64,000 nt of DNA from Solicoccozyma terricola (Eukaryota > Basidiomycota > Tremellomycetes > Filobasidiales > Piskurozymaceae). The translations under genes and the position numbers were made by a program. Where the stretch lies: NCBI GenBank assembly GCA_001600875.1, contig BCLD01000002.1:1032191-1096190 (forward strand). The letters are read 5' to 3'. Below the pieces are notes generated by a model. That model saw only the letters and a program-made list of their open reading frames with translations, ran no database searches and was not told where the DNA came from. This document shows, in pieces, positions 46,901 to 57,800 of this stretch; within the stretch, counting starts at the first letter, position 1; each line of letters begins with the position of its first letter.

Positions 46901-47065
46901 CACCCAAGCTAGAACAATCACTGCGTCATCCCAAGTAGGCCTTCTGACCAGGCCGAGCTTCGAGATGAGACGCATAACTACGAACAATGTTGCGAGAACA
47001 AGCATGACGCAAGTCACCGCAAACACAGCGGTGCTGCGTTCTCCAATCGGAACGACTTGAGGCAT
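43966..47065 (-). CDS. fusion of a SAT4/PTH11-like membrane domain and a FucP-type (FHS family) MFS transporter
   Basis: Start ATG 47065, stop 43968-43966, about 920 residues in six or more exons. Residues 1 to about 280 are a seven-helix rhodopsin-like domain: GLVRRPTWDDAVIVLAW, YNPALMATKIAILMLYYRIG, IFRCHPISSAFN, APINILTDISILILPLPL, and VFVTVVDVIRIAYL. This matches fungal SAT4/PTH11-type proteins. A polar linker of about 140 residues follows without any stop, then DFVKLGDKKPLTQLTSREAW and an MFS domain with the FHS features TLFWTWGFAS, LIGTLNGAIETLAEYNAS, EIAANPFIALAGPEHL and EARLNFSQGLQGIG. The FHS part should import a sugar by H+ symport; the N-domain might sense. The last junction before AFNYQLIRL is least certain. 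Divergent from an ACS transporter. Confidence 0.72.
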
Positions 47066-48095
47066 CTTTGAGAGGGAAGATCCCGTCGTCACGAGGAAGG
47101 TCGAGCGAGTATGCACATGGGTGTTGGACTATGGTGCGAGGAACATGCGAAGGAACATGAACATTAATGGATCTTGCCGCCGATCAGATGTCGGATAAGG
47201 TCCGACACGTGACAGTCTCGGAAGGCGCCGACACGTGACAGTCTCGCATTAATTATTCCGATCAGCAGTTGCTCGGTTCAGATGGCATCATTCCATGAGA
47301 ATCACAAACACATCAACATCCTCTAGATTCTTTCCATTCCAATGTCGTGGTGGGTGGTAAGACACAGAAACTGATCAATTGTGCGTTGAAACACCCAAGT
47401 TCCGGGTGTTGCCGATCCCCGCCAGAGTTGGACAATGACGCTGCTATGCCAGTCGAGGCTGATCCTTCATGATACGGAGCATCACGTCTGCACATACACA
47501 GCGGTGATCCAGAAGGGCTGACATCGGATCTATGCACTCCTTATTTCAAGGCTTTGCGTTCTCAACTGTCTTTGTGTGAGAAGATCTTGGGGTGACCACG
47601 ATGCAGCGATGAGGGCCCCTTCCGCGGCCGAGGGTATGACGAGGAGTATGCACTTTTCTGGGTATGTTTGAGGACATGCGTGGGATACCGGGGACATTCG
47701 AAGTGTAGTGGTCCAGAGAGATCTGCAAAAAAGCACTCCGGGACGGGAGGGCACCGCGATGGGTTCAACAGCTCCCGGGTGCAACACCTGGTTGGCCAAG
47801 GTAGGACAAACCCCTTAACCTTTTGCGCCTTCACCCCGTCATGAACTTGTCGAGCCCAACCCGACACTGCGTCCAATTGGTGGACTTTTGTCACAAGATT
47901 CCGACATCGTTCTCCATGCCGGTGTTCCTCACTCGATGTGTTAGTCACCTTGTTGACAATGTGACGGACAACGCCGCCAGCGCCGAGTCGGACCGGTTGT
48001 TGGGCCGGACCTTGCTTCCCTATCCCTATATAGGTAATTGCGAGTGTGGAAACCCCTCAACGCCCGCTCGCAAGAGCTGACCACACACCCACATC
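47066..48095. promoter_or_regulatory. divergent promoter region with duplicated CACGTGAC element
   Basis: About 1 kb between the SAT4-FucP fusion (-) and the ACS transporter (+). Contains the direct repeat described below. A TATATAGG is at about 48027, 65-70 bases before the ACS ATG. Confidence 0.5.
47202..47246. repeat. direct repeat of 19 bases containing CACGTGAC
   Basis: CCGACACGTGACAGTCTCG occurs at 47202-47220 and again at 47228-47246, 26 bases apart. The CACGTG core is the bHLH recognition palindrome. It is 137-181 bases from the fusion gene start and about 850 from the ACS gene. Confidence 0.75.
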
Positions 48096-50517
48096 ATGTC
48101 CAAAGAAGAGATCACGATCGAAAGGCTCCTGTCAAGGATTAGTCAGACCGCGAAGAATGGCGTAGAGAAGAAACTACTAGATGACATCGTCGAATCGACG
48201 CCACCAGCTGTGGGTTACAAAGACAAGTCGGTGGTCATCGATGAAGCAACGAATGCGCGACTGTTCTGGATGATCAACAAGAGGTCCGTTTCGAAACAAA
48301 CGTTCCTTGCATTCGACACTTACCTTATCACAAGACAGAGTCTTGCCTCCCATGTTGTTTGCCTACCTCCTTCAAGCATTGACAAAAGGCGCTGTTAACA
48401 CAGCCAGCATCATGGTGAGTTTCTTTCAACTCGTATGAGACCGAGTTCTCGCTTACTTTTCCTTTTTGTCATCCAAAGGGCCTTCAAGAAGACACGGTGA
48501 GCGTCCGTGTATGATCTCATGCCACTTGAAAGCTAAACTACGTTGCCTCGTCAGAAAATGGTCGGACAAGATTATGCCTTGACGAACACCATGCTGTACA
48601 TCGGGATGATCGTCGGGCAGCTCCCTGTCAATCGAATTAATCAGATACTACCTCTCGGCACCCTCCTTGCTTCCTCGATGATCTCCTGGGGACTGGTAAG
48701 GCTCGCAAACCTGACCTTCACGTACCTCGCTGAAACTTTTGTATTGCAGTTCGTACTCATCATGGGATTCGTGAAAGATTTTCGGCCCATTTTTGCACTC
48801 AGACTACTGCTTGGAATTAGTCAAGCGATCTTCGGACCTTGCCTACTACGAATGTCTTCAATGTGGTACCGAAAGAGAGAACAGCCAACCATCACGGCGG
48901 CCTATCAGAGCATGCTGGGAGTTGCTTCTATTATCAGTTCGTTGTTGGGGTATGGTGAGTGATGTTATAGTTCTGCGGGAAGATGGAAAGGGGGGGGGGG
49001 GGGAAGAGGGGGGCTAAGCAGGCTCATTCAAGTGTCCGATATCTGCCTTAGGCTTTTACACCGTTCGACATACGTATCTGGCTGGTTGGCAGTACCTCTT
49101 CATCGTCATCGCAGGATTAAGCATCGTTCTTGGAGGTGGGCCACCAACGGGGCTTCGTCGTCATTCCATGGGATGACTGATTAATTCTTGGTGTTTCCAG
49201 TGTACACCTTGCTGACTATGCCGGATTCGCCAATATCTGCCAAATGGTGAGGCGGTTTGCAAGGGGGCATCTGAAGGAAAGGACTGACAAGCCCGTTTGC
49301 ATAGCTACACCAAGGAAGACAAGGCGTTGCTCGTTGAACGTGTGCGAGAAAACGATCAAGTGCGTCGATCTAGGAATTCTGACGTAGCCGATAGTTGACA
49401 AAGCTATGCATTCATACAGGGCATTGAGAACAAAGAATTCAAACGTGAACAAGCCATCGAAGCCTTTTTTGATCCAATTTCATGGCTCCTCGGTGGTATG
49501 ACATTCATCTGGTAAGATTGCATCCGCAACCATCTAAATCGATGGATTGTTTCTGACCTCTCCTGATAATAGTGGAATAGTTGTGGGCGGCCTCGGCGTT
49601 TTTAGTAACATCCTTATCAACACCAACTTTCAATTTGACGTCCAAACATCCCAATTACTCATCATTCCGACGGGGTTCATAATCGTCCTCTGTTACCCCT
49701 TCTCTGGATGGCTTGTTCGGAAGACGAATCAAGTGGGCAACGATGTTAACAGTTCGTCGCGATGAGCATCTAACCCTCCGAAAACAGACCTACTATATCA
49801 TGATCGCATTTGCGGTTCCGGGCATTGTCGGCAACATCGTCTTAAGCACCGTTGTGACTGGACCGACATCCAAATATGGATTGCTGATTGCGTGAGTCTC
49901 TTGCACGAGCGATCGCAAGGCAGTGACCGTCGTTGACACGTTTGCAATCCCAGTCTCTACACATCCCAAATGTTTGCCACGGCAAACCCCTTGATCTGGA
50001 TGCAGTTGTCAAGTGAGGCTTCTCCTTAAATTAAAGTCCTCCAAAGCCCATTGGACCTCTGTCGCTCACGTTCATTCGCTTCGCACAGGAAACGTCGCAG
50101 GGCAAACTAAGAAAACAGTCTCCTATGCTATCAACTTTGCCGGAATGGCTGGAGGAAATGCCATTGCCCCAAGTAAGCCGAGCCTACTTACCAGGTCAGT
50201 TCAAGAGTTGACTTGCTTCCTCTTGGCAGTCATTTTTGTTTCAAGCTGGAGTCCTCGATACTTGAACACTCTGCACGTCCATTCGGCCCTTTGTGCCCTC
50301 TTCATCATCTTTGCCCTTGCCTCCCGATTTATTTTAGCTCGACGTAATCGACAGAAGATTAGAGTGCAAAAAGAACTGGGTGGCGCCGATGACACCCATG
50401 TGTATGCATTTGATGACTTGACGGACAAGATGAATCCAGAGTTTAGATGTGAGCAAGATCGTTGGATAGCATGGGTGGCTTGAAGCTGATTTGCTCCCTC
50501 GCCTTAGATTCGTTATG
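48096..50517 (+). CDS. MFS transporter, anion:cation symporter type
   Basis: About a dozen short exons, ATG 48096 (MSKEEITIERLLSRISQTAK), stop TGA 50515-50517, near 480 residues. The N-terminal tail carries the ARLFWMINKR helix lead-in, then LPPMLFAYLLQALTKGAVNT, IGMIVGQLPVNRINQILPLG, LLLGISQAIFGPCLLRMSSM-WYRKREQP (the conserved loop after helix 4), AGWQYLFIVIAGLSIVLG, DKALLVERVRENDQ, FVSSWSPRYLNTLHVHSALC and a charged C-tail. The pattern is the ACS/Dal5-like family of organic anion permeases. Typical TM1 DK/DR pair is replaced by the QALTKGA reading. Substrate unknown. One intron has a G14 run near 48990. Confidence 0.74.
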
Positions 50518-51871
50518 AGTGGGATGTCGGCGTGGTCGTCATATAAGGTCATATCTTACGACGCAGTCCACTTTTCAAAGTAGGTTGAAATCGCTGAAGA
50601 GACAACCACATGCAAATTCCAATTGGGGTGCGGCTCTTCTCTGATGTCAGAGACAGGAGGCGCAAACCATACAGTTGCCTAAGCCTGTATCAGCTCGGTC
50701 TGAGGCAGTCAAGCCAGAAATGGGCAAATGGTTTCCAGGCTAGCCTAATCTTGATAGTGGCACCCACGCTTGACTAGGTTGGCGAGGGCAACTGGAGGTA
50801 AGGATTGCAATGACCCCGATCGGATCCTGCAAAGGTTGGTTTCAGACCATGCCTCGACAAGATTCATTGATGCGTGGTGATGGTGTTGAGCAGTTAGATA
50901 GCGATTCCGACTGGTTTCATTCGTCAATTGATTCGGTTAAGAAAATGATGCTGTGATTCTAAGTTACAGGTTGTGAAAAGAAAGTAAAGAGTGTTGATTC
51001 CTTGAGTGATCGGACCTTTCGAATCCTGCACTCTTAGGCAGAACGGAATGATTTTCTCTTGTCTTGCCGAGCCCGCAGCCTTCATCGGTTGCTGGCATTA
51101 GATGCATCAACAGGATGTGACAAGTCGCGACTTTTAAGGAGTGCAGGCATGATGCTAGGACGCAGTGGAGGTCGCGGCAGATCCCAAGAGTGGAGGCCAC
51201 AGAATACTACTGGCAACGATCCCGAGAAATACATTCTCCGGTTACGGGTCTCTTCCATGTGCCCTAGTGCAAACAAAGCAATGCTACAGGAGGACGGACG
51301 GAGGGGGGAGGGGGCGCTAGGCAGTTTTCTGAGCTATGGAGAGTTTGCTGGTGGGCTCAATGAGGGGCGTACCCGTCTCGTGAAAGGTACGTGTAGTGAT
51401 GTTACCCGACCGCTTGGTTTAGTTGACCAAATGTCAAACCTGTCTGCTCGGTCGATGGGGTGATTATGGTGAAAAGACAAGAGGCCGTGATGTAGCTCAT
51501 CGCGACAAGGCATCGCGCCCTTCTTGTTTAATGCATTAACCAGTGTCCAAGCGACCGACATCAACAGCCACGTCAGCGAGAACGTCTTTCGCCACTTGCT
51601 CCGATTCAGCGGATCATTGCCGTGCAGACTCGGCGTATGGATGAAGATCACAATGTATATACTAGATCCGAGCCAGAACCGAGCTCCTCGAGGCTGTGTG
51701 GGTTCAAGGCAAGTGCCCGAAGATGGGAGATCGGGTGAACCGATGACCTCCACTGCTCCAAAAGGGTGCAAGACCTTGGTTGAAGGGGGCCCCTAAGTTG
51801 GTGTACACAAGGGTGTGGACCGGAAATCTGATCGGGGCAAGGCGGGGCCAAGGGAGAATCGCAGTAACATC
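50518..51871. other. intergenic
   Basis: 3' flank of the ACS gene up to the MITE. Frames at 51059-51463 (+) and 51771-51334 (-) overlap, lack motifs and are probably non-coding. Confidence 0.45.
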
Positions 51872-51878
51872 TGTAGCC
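51872..51878 (+). repeat. MITE target-site duplication, left
   Basis: CTGTAGC, repeated at 52370-52376 directly outside the right end of the element. Confidence 0.7.
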
Positions 51879-52369
51879 TACGATCCACAAACTACACTAC
51901 ACTGTAGTGCGTAGTGTAGTGTAATGTAGTGATTTTGTAGTGTAGTTGACCATCACTACACTACACTCCAGAGATCACTACACTTCACTACACTGTTAGC
52001 TGAAATGTAGTGTAGTGTAGTGACTGTGAATCACTACATTTTTTTGATCCCTTCCACTCCCATGCTCAATTTACAATGCTCATAATACATTCTCTGGTCC
52101 ACAGGAGTGCTTGCATCAGAAGCAAACTGTCTTCACAGCTGCTTTTAGTTGCAATTCCAAGGTCCCACTCACTTTCTAGGGCAACAAAGTGCAAAGGGTG
52201 TTAGAAATGGGTTATGTAACCTAGAATCACTACATGTAGTTAACTACACTACATAAATCACTACATTTTTGAATCACTACACTACGTAGTGTAGTATGTC
52301 ATTTCTCAGATCACTACACTACACTACAAAGGGCAAAAAGTGTAGTGTAGTGTAGTTTGTGGATCGTAG
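51879..52369. mobile_element. 491-base MITE-like foldback element with ACTAC/GTAGT repeats
   Basis: The ends are a perfect inverted repeat of 26 bases beginning CTACGATCCACAAACTACAC. Just inside lie blocks of ACTAC/GTAGT pentamers in both orientations, many reading ATCACTACA, so each arm can also fold on itself. A unique AT-richer core of about 190 bases (52040-52230) has no open frame of note. Direct repeats CTGTAGC flank both ends. It is non-autonomous; the transposase family is not clear. A 7-8-base duplication leans towards hAT-like elements, while the inner CACTAC text only superficially recalls CACTA elements. A related end lies at 55438. Confidence 0.82.
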
Positions 52370-52376
52370 CTGTAGC
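52370..52376 (+). repeat. MITE target-site duplication, right
   Basis: CTGTAGC, matching 51872-51878; the next base (C) also matches, so the duplication could be counted as 8. Confidence 0.7.
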
Positions 52377-52872
52377 CATACAAAAAAGGTTTCAGTAGAT
52401 CAAAGTTTCTGTGTACAAGTTTGTCGAACATTTAATGTACACCTGCCAGCATCTGACTCAGTGTAGCATTGACACCGCCCTGTATCAAAGATAAGTCGAT
52501 GCTACCAAACATGTCAACTTTCTTGCTGATTCGTCCCACGACTGTCCCGAAAACATCCGTGTGTGTAGCTCAAGCAAGGTAGGGGATGACGGATGCCTGT
52601 ACGTATGAGCAGCAAGTGACATGCCATTGGAATTGAAATACAACATGGGCCCGGTCTGTTACCGTTGGATCCTATCTATGTAGATCCGATTGTGCATGAA
52701 TTTAGATAGATGATATGCAAATTCCATTGACCGAGTCCCAATAAGCAGCCGCCATGAGGCGACCTGTATCGGGGTTCGGAGCGTCTACGATCCAAGTAAA
52801 AGCACCTGTGTGATGGCTGAAACCCCGGTCTCCCATTAATCCAACATCCTCGGAAACGCCCCTCACACATCA
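52377..52872. other. intergenic, 3' of the SSU1-like gene
   Basis: No gene recognised. Contains the presumed terminator side of the sulfite pump. Confidence 0.4.
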
Positions 52873-55136
52873 TCAACGCTCCTCCATCTCGAACGACTCC
52901 ATCGCGCTCTCCGCCGACTCTGACGGCTTGAAATTGGATACGCAAGGAGCGGCGAAGACTACCTTGGATCCCGTCATCGCTCCACGCACTGTGGGTACAA
53001 AGACGATTGCCTGTGGTTGTTTCATTGTTCTGGTCAGGGGAAGATATGCAAGGGGGGGGGGGGGGGCGCGCTTGACATCAAACTGACCCAGAGTGTGATC
53101 ATGGAGAAGGTGAAGATGGTACCGATGATATCGAAAGCTGGTGATTCCAGCTCTGTGCCGAGGATAAGTGTCGAGAGGGTAAGGGATGCAAGAGGCTGAG
53201 TGGTGACGATTGTTTCGTTAATTGTGACGCGGAGGTAGGTGTTTGCGATGAGGCGACACGCCGTGGCGGTGCAGCCGACTCACAAAGGTCAGACCCCACC
53301 AGCTGATGAAAGAAATCGTATACGATCAGCGCTCGCGCTCGATTTCCAACCAATAAACATCGGACTACTCTAACGTCTCACCCCATGTTGAACACCAACA
53401 ACCCTTCGGACCATCTGCGATAAAAGCTCGCGATCGCGATGATCATGAACCAGATCTACAAACCAAGAACATCAGCTCGTCTTCCCCCCTCCGGTGGATG
53501 TTTAATTTTCGTAGGAACGCTCACCCCCAATCCCCACAACAACAAGGCCCCAACCACCCCTGCTCCATACATTCCTCCCGCCAACACCGCGAAATCCTTA
53601 TTACTCCCCGTTTGCACCGCGGGTACAAGGGTCAACCCGACCTTGCCGAGCTTGACGAGGGAGAACCCAGCGAGACCGGTGGGACCGAGAGGGAGGAAGG
53701 AGGAGACGATCATTTCTTGGGTGGGGATATGGTGGAGGATTAGACGCTGGAAGTAGAGGGAGAGAATGATGAGAGCGAGAGGGAGTCCACCTGAGAGGAG
53801 AAAAAAGGGGGGGGGGGGCGTTTAGACGGCGGTCAGAGAGTGCATCAAAACCAGAGACCAGAGTTACGCTTACATCCAAGGACAACGTAGGCTGGGTTTT
53901 TTAATCGTTTCGTTTCTTCCAGCGTCAGTTGTCCAAATGTTGAAAAAAGGCAACAATGCCTACTCACAAGCTAGCCAGATATTGTATGCATAGTGAGGTG
54001 AAGAATCCCACAACAAACCCGCTAAACCTGCTCCAATAGCCGCTTGAGTGATGCTATCACCCATTGTCAAACCGAGTGTCAACGGTCGGAATTTCCAAAA
54101 CCGTTGAGAGGACATGTACCACCGACTCACGCAGGTACAACAGGAAGAAGCAACACGGCTGTTGCTTGATCTAGCACGTTTTTCTGTTTTGTGAAAGCGA
54201 CGAAGGGAACGAGGAGTGCGATGACGGTGGTGACAGCTAGAGTCATCCACCATCTGACGAGGGATAGGATGGGATGAAATGGAGTTCAGCGGGATAAGAG
54301 AGGCAACGACAAGGGAATCGATACACACAGATAGCTAACCACGTAAACCCATTGAAATGACATGTTATAGGATTGTGTGACGTCGATCATACCTGATTCG
54401 ATAGTTAACATTGACATCGGTATCGTGCCAAGAAACATCGACTTGGGGGCCGATTATTCCATCTCATCAGCTGAAGTGTTACGGGGGAGGGCGGACCGCC
54501 CAGGCGAGGCGAGGCGACGGCTCCAATCACTCACATGCGTTGGATGTGTAATTGTCAAAGACAAGATCTTGGGGTACTTGATATACCTCGTACATATTGT
54601 GATTGAAAAGACGAAAAAGAGGATCGTATCGAGGATGAGGAAGAAAGCAGCGACTGGTCGCAGTGCGTGTGAGATTGCAGAGTATGGGAGGTTGAGGATG
54701 AGAGTGGCCGGGATTCCAGTACCCATGGTGACGCTGAGAAGAGGAGGGGTGAGGAGGGGTGGTCGTCAGTCGAGGTTGAACGAATGGGTAGTGGATGAGG
54801 TGAGGGGGGGGAAACTGCACCTGAACCAAGACGGGCTGAAATGTAGTATGCGGCTGTTCTAGAGAGAGGACAGCGGAGCAGACTTTGATATCAGCACCTT
54901 GCTATATCCATCACTCAACCATACCCAAGAAAATTTCAACCCACCAGGCCCTTCAGCACATCCTCCTTATTCTCCTCATTCACCTTGATCTCCATACGCG
55001 TCACCTGTCTCTCCAGCTCATCCTCCTGTCCCTGATCCTGTACCCGTCCTCCGAACTCGCTCTTCAATCTCGCCATGGCGCCGTTGCCGTCACTCGAGTC
55101 CTTCCGTCTTCCCTGGAATGATGGAACTCGTTGCAT
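52873..55136 (-). CDS. SSU1: SSU1-like sulfite efflux pump (TDT family)
   Basis: About nine exons on the minus strand, stop at 52875-52873. Start is ATG 55136 (MQRVPSFQGRRKD) or ATG 55076 (MARLKSEFGGRV). After splicing, the Ssu1/Mae1 signature PSWFSVTMGTGIPATLILNL appears with LFFVFSITICTRYIKYPKIL and THSMFLGTIPMSMLTIES. Next are WWMTLAVTTVIALLVPFVAF, AVLLLPVVPA-AIGAGLAGLLWD, FLPLGPTGLAGFSLVKLGKV, GGMYGAGVVGALLLWGLG-IWFMIIAIASFYRRWSEG, and WWGLTF near TLSTLILGTELESPAFDIIG. Ten helices are expected at the plasma membrane. Family members export sulfite and give sulfite tolerance. Introns carry C11-C14 runs before acceptors. C-terminal tail (NFKPSESAESAMESFEMEER) is acidic. Confidence 0.8.
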
Positions 55137-55570
55137 CGTTAAAAGAATGCATGGGCCGGGGGGTGGGGGGAGAGCCCGGGGTGGGGATGGTGCGTGGCGT
55201 GGATGGTTTTGGGAAGGTAGCCGACTGATGTACGGTGACGACGTAGGGGGATACAGTGGATGGCAGGGTGTGAACTAGACGTCAACCGTGCATGATAGAG
55301 GTCGGGCTACTGTAGATGGTGTACGCTGTGTCGACGATCACGATCGGCATACAGCGGACCGAAATTGTGATGACGTAATCCGCCACCCCGCCACCCCGCC
55401 ACCCCCCACAGCGGTGGTAGGTTCAGACTTCAGCAGGCTACAATCCACAAACTACACTACACTACTCTACATAGTTAGTCTCACGAACCGCCACACCGCA
55501 GCAGTTACGTGCTTAAAAGGTACCTGTTTTACAGATTCATGTGAGCAGCATCAGCTTTGCCTGATCTCAT
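55137..55570. other. intergenic with CCGCCACC repeat and MITE end
   Basis: Contains (CCGCCACC)n at 55380-55407 and the solitary MITE terminus at 55438-55470. Otherwise unremarkable. Confidence 0.5.
55438..55470 (+). mobile_element. solitary or truncated MITE end
   Basis: CTACAATCCACAAACTACAC followed by TACACTAC: the same terminus as the 491-base element, with one base changed (CTACA for CTACG). No opposite end is seen nearby, so it is a truncated copy. Confidence 0.7.
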
Positions 55571-56240
55571 CCATCCTCACCTTCAATCTCCATCGACATC
55601 CTACAGCTGTCCGACGAACCCATAACCCCAATCAAGGACACTACCTCATCAATCGACCTCACGCCAAGGCAAGAGTTTATACTGTCAATCCCGTGCTTTG
55701 TGCTCCAATTTGGTAAGCAGTGCGCACAGGGGAGGGTGAAAATGTTTTGGTCAACACAACGCGGGCCTAATCCACTGGACCGANNNNNNNNNNNNNNNNN
55801 NNNNNNNNNNNNNNNNNNNNNNNNNNNNNNNNNNNNNNNNNNNNNNNNNNNNNNNNNNNNNNNNNNNNNNNNNNNNNNCAACGCGGGCCTAATCCACTGG
55901 ACCGACCACAGTGTACCTCTCATATGAGGGGGTCATTGGTGCACTCCTCCCCAACTACCAGGACCACTACAATGTGAGAGGGCTGGGTATCTTGAACGCA
56001 ACCGTATACCTTCTTACCCAATCTGCTATTAGGTCAGCTACATTGTTGGCATGTATCTTGTTACAGCCTCCAACTACATCAAAAGAGCTCATACCCTCCC
56101 CTACAGTCTCCGTTCTCTTTTTCGTTCGGACGATAGGATTCGTGCTGGCTTCCGCTGTTGCACCGTACCTCGAGGATAGGATTACCTTCGGGAAAGGGAG
56201 GCGCTGCATGCGCTCCGGCCAAACAGACTCTAATGTATCC
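55571..56240 (+). pseudogene. MFS transporter fragment interrupted by an assembly gap
   Basis: A coding stretch reads LQLSDEPITPIKDTTSSIDL and TPRQEFILSIPCFVLQFG, then a GTAAGC donor at about 55711. After the gap the frame resumes at VYLSYEGVIGALLPNYQDHY with a GTGAGA donor, and later FFVRTIGFVLASAVAPYLED. These are the first helices of a fungal MFS transporter (GVIGALLP loop). No start codon in frame is found and no helices after about 56240 are recognisable, so the gene is a remnant or badly assembled. Substrate cannot be inferred. Confidence 0.5.
55784..55878. other. assembly gap (95 N) flanked by the same 27 bases
   Basis: CAACGCGGGCCTAATCCACT plus GGACCGA ends at 55783 and begins again at 55879. 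The flanks therefore overlap, so the N block may not represent missing sequence. Confidence 0.95.
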
Positions 56241-57800
56241 TTCTGCTCATCCCGGCATCTGCAAACGATCTCTCTAAGTTCATCCCTCCGAGCTGATCCC
56301 AAAGATCTTGCCGCTGCAATTGAGCAGTTTTCAGTAGACGTCAATTGCTTGGTCCTGGATGGTAAGTCCGAAAATCAACTCATCCGATCCGATCTATACA
56401 GTGTTCAGAGACAAGACCCTTAATTTCAAGGCAAAAACGGAAAGATCATAGACTTGAAAAGATTCAAAGAGATTTCAAAAATCCCTGAACGGGCTTTCCC
56501 CCATCTGGCTCCCCAAGTCTGAAAATCTTGACAGGCAGCTTGGTCGTCGTCGTTCAGCCCCGACTGCTGCCGGAGTACTTCCCAGGACGGAGCGCGGTCA
56601 TTGATAAGAAACATGAATGGAGGAGAGTTCGGAGGACGAGAAGGGAGAGAATTGTCGGGACGAGGGATCACAAGAAGGACTGAAGATATCCAGCCTGTAT
56701 CGATGAAGGTCAAACCCTGAGCGAACCTCACACATTTCCTATATGTTTCCGAATAACCGTAGTGGTTGATTTTCCTCGAGATCCCCCACAAATGTAAGTC
56801 ACGACCGTGCTGTTGCGATAGAACGTCGGCATGACGGACAACCATCCACTCATCGATACCGACATCGCTGGGGGGTAAGTGACACGCGAACATTAATGGT
56901 GTGAGAGGTAGCCCGACTCCCCGCGCGTGGGTGGCGAAAAAGGAAACCCACCCGCGTGTGGGTCTGTCTGTGTGGCGATGGCGGACAACGGCAATGTAGA
57001 TATGGTGAATGCTACTGCGGATTAGAATATAGAAGAAGCTAGATTATATTCGTTGTCTCATGGCACCGTCTCTGTCTACAGGAATACAATAATTTCAGCC
57101 TTCAACCGCGGTTGATCGAAGATGATGACTTTTTTGCAGTTTCTAGCTTAAATCCCCCCCCCCCCCCCCGCGGGGATTTCGATCTATCATGGCAAAGATC
57201 GAATAAGAATAAAAATTGGAGCTGATTTGATTGGCGATACTCTCAGTGGCAGTGGGTGATCTCAGCTAGCTCTTACAACATCTACGCTTCGTTGATTCCC
57301 TAATCGAAGGGAGGAATCTACGTTGTTTGCTGTGTCATGGTCGACTCATAGGGCCCCTTGCACACTAATGATAGACGTTCGTATAGCCTGGATTGACTAT
57401 TGGAAGAATGACTCTGAACACGAGTTGTGAGACTCCAGCTGTACCTCAGGAAATCTACGCCCACACCGACAGCATCCGGGATACCGCCGGACTAAGTACA
57501 CTTATCCTAATGGGGAGTAACAAATGGTCGGGACTTTGTGTCGGCTTCTTCTCCTATTCGCAGGTGATTAACCATTGTCCCCAGTGCCTGTATCTCATCG
57601 GCGTACAGTATAGATACCACAGGATGTACACGGTGCACTAATTCCGATGACTTGAGGCGACCCTCTCGGAAGCGACACGGATGTTGACTGGTGGGGCAGA
57701 TCGACGCCATTCATGTTATTACCTCATGTACACTGCCAAGACACATATATCGTACACTCTTTAGTCTGTATGTTGGGGATCAAACTCTTAAAGATCTCCT
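56241..57800. other. intergenic
   Basis: A 155-residue minus frame at 56893-56426 and smaller frames show no recognised motif. A C18 run followed by GCGGGG is at 57157-57175. CCCACCCGCG and its inverse near 56920-56965 could form a stem. Confidence 0.4.

Noticed and set aside
51059..51771. Overlapping frames of 134 and 145 residues on opposite strands
   Set aside because: They are mutual shadows with no recognisable domain or splice signals.
51879..52369. Reading the ACTAC/GTAGT region as a CRISPR array or telomere repeat
   Set aside because: Repeats are short pentamers in both orientations bounded by inverted ends and a target duplication. This is a foldback transposon, not spaced repeats or a chromosome end.
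51879..52369. Assigning the MITE to the CACTA superfamily
   Set aside because: CACTA elements begin with CACTA and make 3-base duplications. Here the end is CTACGATCC and the duplication is 7-8 bases.
56426..56893. 155-residue minus frame near the MFS remnant
   Set aside because: No family resemblance and no splice partners; could be an unrelated exon but cannot be supported.
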